Part shown: positions 18,194-19,210 of the stretch, in pieces
Layout of the letters: each line of letters opens with the position of its first letter
How positions within the stretch are numbered: position 1 is the stretch's first letter
NCBI RefSeq assembly: GCF_000204055.1
Contig: NW_006768879.1
Coordinates: forward strand, 103,281 to 122,490
From: Melampsora larici-populina 98AG31
Lineage: Eukaryota; Basidiomycota; Pucciniomycetes; Pucciniales; Melampsoraceae
Direction: 5' to 3'
DNA length: 19,210 nt
Notes under the pieces: generated by a model
Told to the model about the DNA's origin: nothing
What the model saw: the letters and a program-made list of their open reading frames with translations, nothing else
Databases searched by the model: none
Position numbers and translations under genes: made by a program

Positions 18194-19210
18194 AGACCTC
18201 ACAAAGGCATTACAAAGCATCAAATCAGTATTATCGGGTTCAAATCTACCAACAATGATCAATTCAAGCAGTCTAACAAGTTCATCCACCTCATCAAACT
18301 TAAATACTTCAACTGAAGATCCATCATCAACAAATCAAACTAACTTAATACTACACCCAAAATTGTAGCTCAAGAAGCACAAGATGTTTATTCAAATGAT
18401 TTACTTAAGATCTTTTTATTAAAATTATCTCAATTTGATTTTGGATCGAGAAAAGTGTAGTTAATATTTTCGATTTGGTACTATGTTTTCAAATTGGAAA
18501 TCATTGGCCTAATGTTGATCATTTAGCTAATCATAAACAAATCATTTTGATTGCTCTTAAAGTGTCCATTCTTTTGATTTTCAAAATAACTTCTTATCAA
18601 ATGATCAACTGACATCATTTCTTATCTTTTTGCCTTACACTCTCTACAGATATGAAAACCTGGAGATAGCTTTGAACACTGGAACAATTTTGAAAGAAAT
18701 ATTGAGACATGAAGTCCTGGCTAAAAGTCTACACTATCCAGATTGGGTTGTCTATGACTATTTTCTATACCAGTTTACTTCAAGCTTATCAGTTTGGTTT
18801 TGGATCAGATCATATGGTTTTTCTAAATATATTCTGCAATGTTGAGTGTCAAAGAATGTTTACCATGTCATAAACTCATGGTCTTGGCCTTTCTTGAAGA
18901 CTATGATCAAGTTTTGTCTTTTATACATCTCTCTTTCTTTTGTTTCTCTACTTACTTAATTAATCTAACTTTGATTCAGTTCTTTGTAATGTATTCTGCT
19001 ATAATCCAATCAACAAATTAGGTCACAAAGCAACAATCAATTGACTTACTAGAAAAAATTTTAACAGGTAGATCAAATTATAATGTGATGAATGAATATA
19101 TGTCCAGTGAAAATAACTTGAAAAGCATGATTAATCTCTTAAAAGATAAGTCTAAATATATCCAATTCAACCATTTCATGTCTTCGAGCTTTGATCCCTT
19201 CGAATTTGAT
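18187..19210 (+). pseudogene. MO25/Hym1 (CAB39 family) scaffold protein pseudogene, runs off window
   Basis: MO25 proteins are helical-repeat scaffolds that bind STRAD/Ste20-type kinases and act in fungal polarity (Hym1). Conserved blocks appear in family order: HEDLTKALQSIKSVLSG (about 18189); VAQEAQDVY...QFDFGSRK (18362-18455); the block ending near NHKQIILIALK (18457-18559); YENLEIALNTGTILKEILRH (18651 on); HKLMVLAFLEDYDQ (about 18870-18910); and VTKQQSIDLLEKILTG onward (19022). Introns: one ending CTACAG at 18649 with a doubtful donor near 18560, and 18911-18979 (69 nt). Lesions: frameshifts near 18355, at 18455-18457 (one base missing), near 18785, near 18840 and near 19165, and a TAG at 19019-19021 where the family alignment calls for a sense codon. 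The Ser/Thr-rich insert at about 18240-18340 is unusual. The C-terminal end lies beyond the window. Confidence 0.8.

Overview
This is an intron-bearing eukaryotic window, most likely from a basidiomycete. A rust-type fungus (Pucciniales) is my inference from four things: short introns of about 70-83 nt with GTAAGT-like donors, AT-rich intergenic DNA, a basidiomycete-style DDE transposon, and a chromodomain Ty3/gypsy element. I see no bacterial operons, rRNA, tRNA or CRISPR. The window is a graveyard of mobile elements and decayed genes. The only large intact coding frame is a retrotransposon gag-pol.

Left part (1-8390). A cut-and-paste DNA transposon fills 108-2755. It has 28-bp terminal inverted repeats (27/28 identical), TA target duplications and a three-exon minus-strand transposase with a premature TGA and damaged catalytic positions. 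Next to it, on the minus strand, is an unrecognised reading frame of about 235 codons (3700-2995) with one frameshift and one TGA. From 3763 to 8390 the DNA is mostly non-coding. It holds a 33-bp direct repeat pair (5009-5108), two clean hairpins (5251-5271, 6409-6441), a weak coding remnant (6716-7041), a degenerate tandem repeat carrying minus-strand GTAAGT motifs (7420-7963) and a TATA box (8097).

Centre (8392-15672). This is a Ty3/gypsy chromovirus-type LTR retrotransposon. A 36-bp direct repeat (8391-8426 and 15638-15673) probably marks the LTR starts, so the 3' LTR looks cut to a stub. The presumed 5' LTR/leader carries a cluster of GAC(A/G)TC motifs and is interrupted by an 819-bp Harbinger-like non-autonomous element (TTA target duplication, 16-bp terminal repeats, internal 14-bp hairpin). 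The gag-pol frame (10298-15619, 1773 aa) is open and encodes gag, a variant zinc knuckle, protease, reverse transcriptase, RNase H, integrase and a C-terminal chromodomain.

Right part (15675-19210). Three or four host-gene relics lie head to tail on the plus strand, with introns retained and many lesions: a protein kinase, an unrecognised Ser-rich protein with one hydrophobic segment, an unrecognised small protein, and a MO25/Hym1 (CAB39-family) scaffold that runs off the window. The arrangement suggests a decayed gene block or duplication, or host-gene fragments carried by an element. It is not an active gene cluster.
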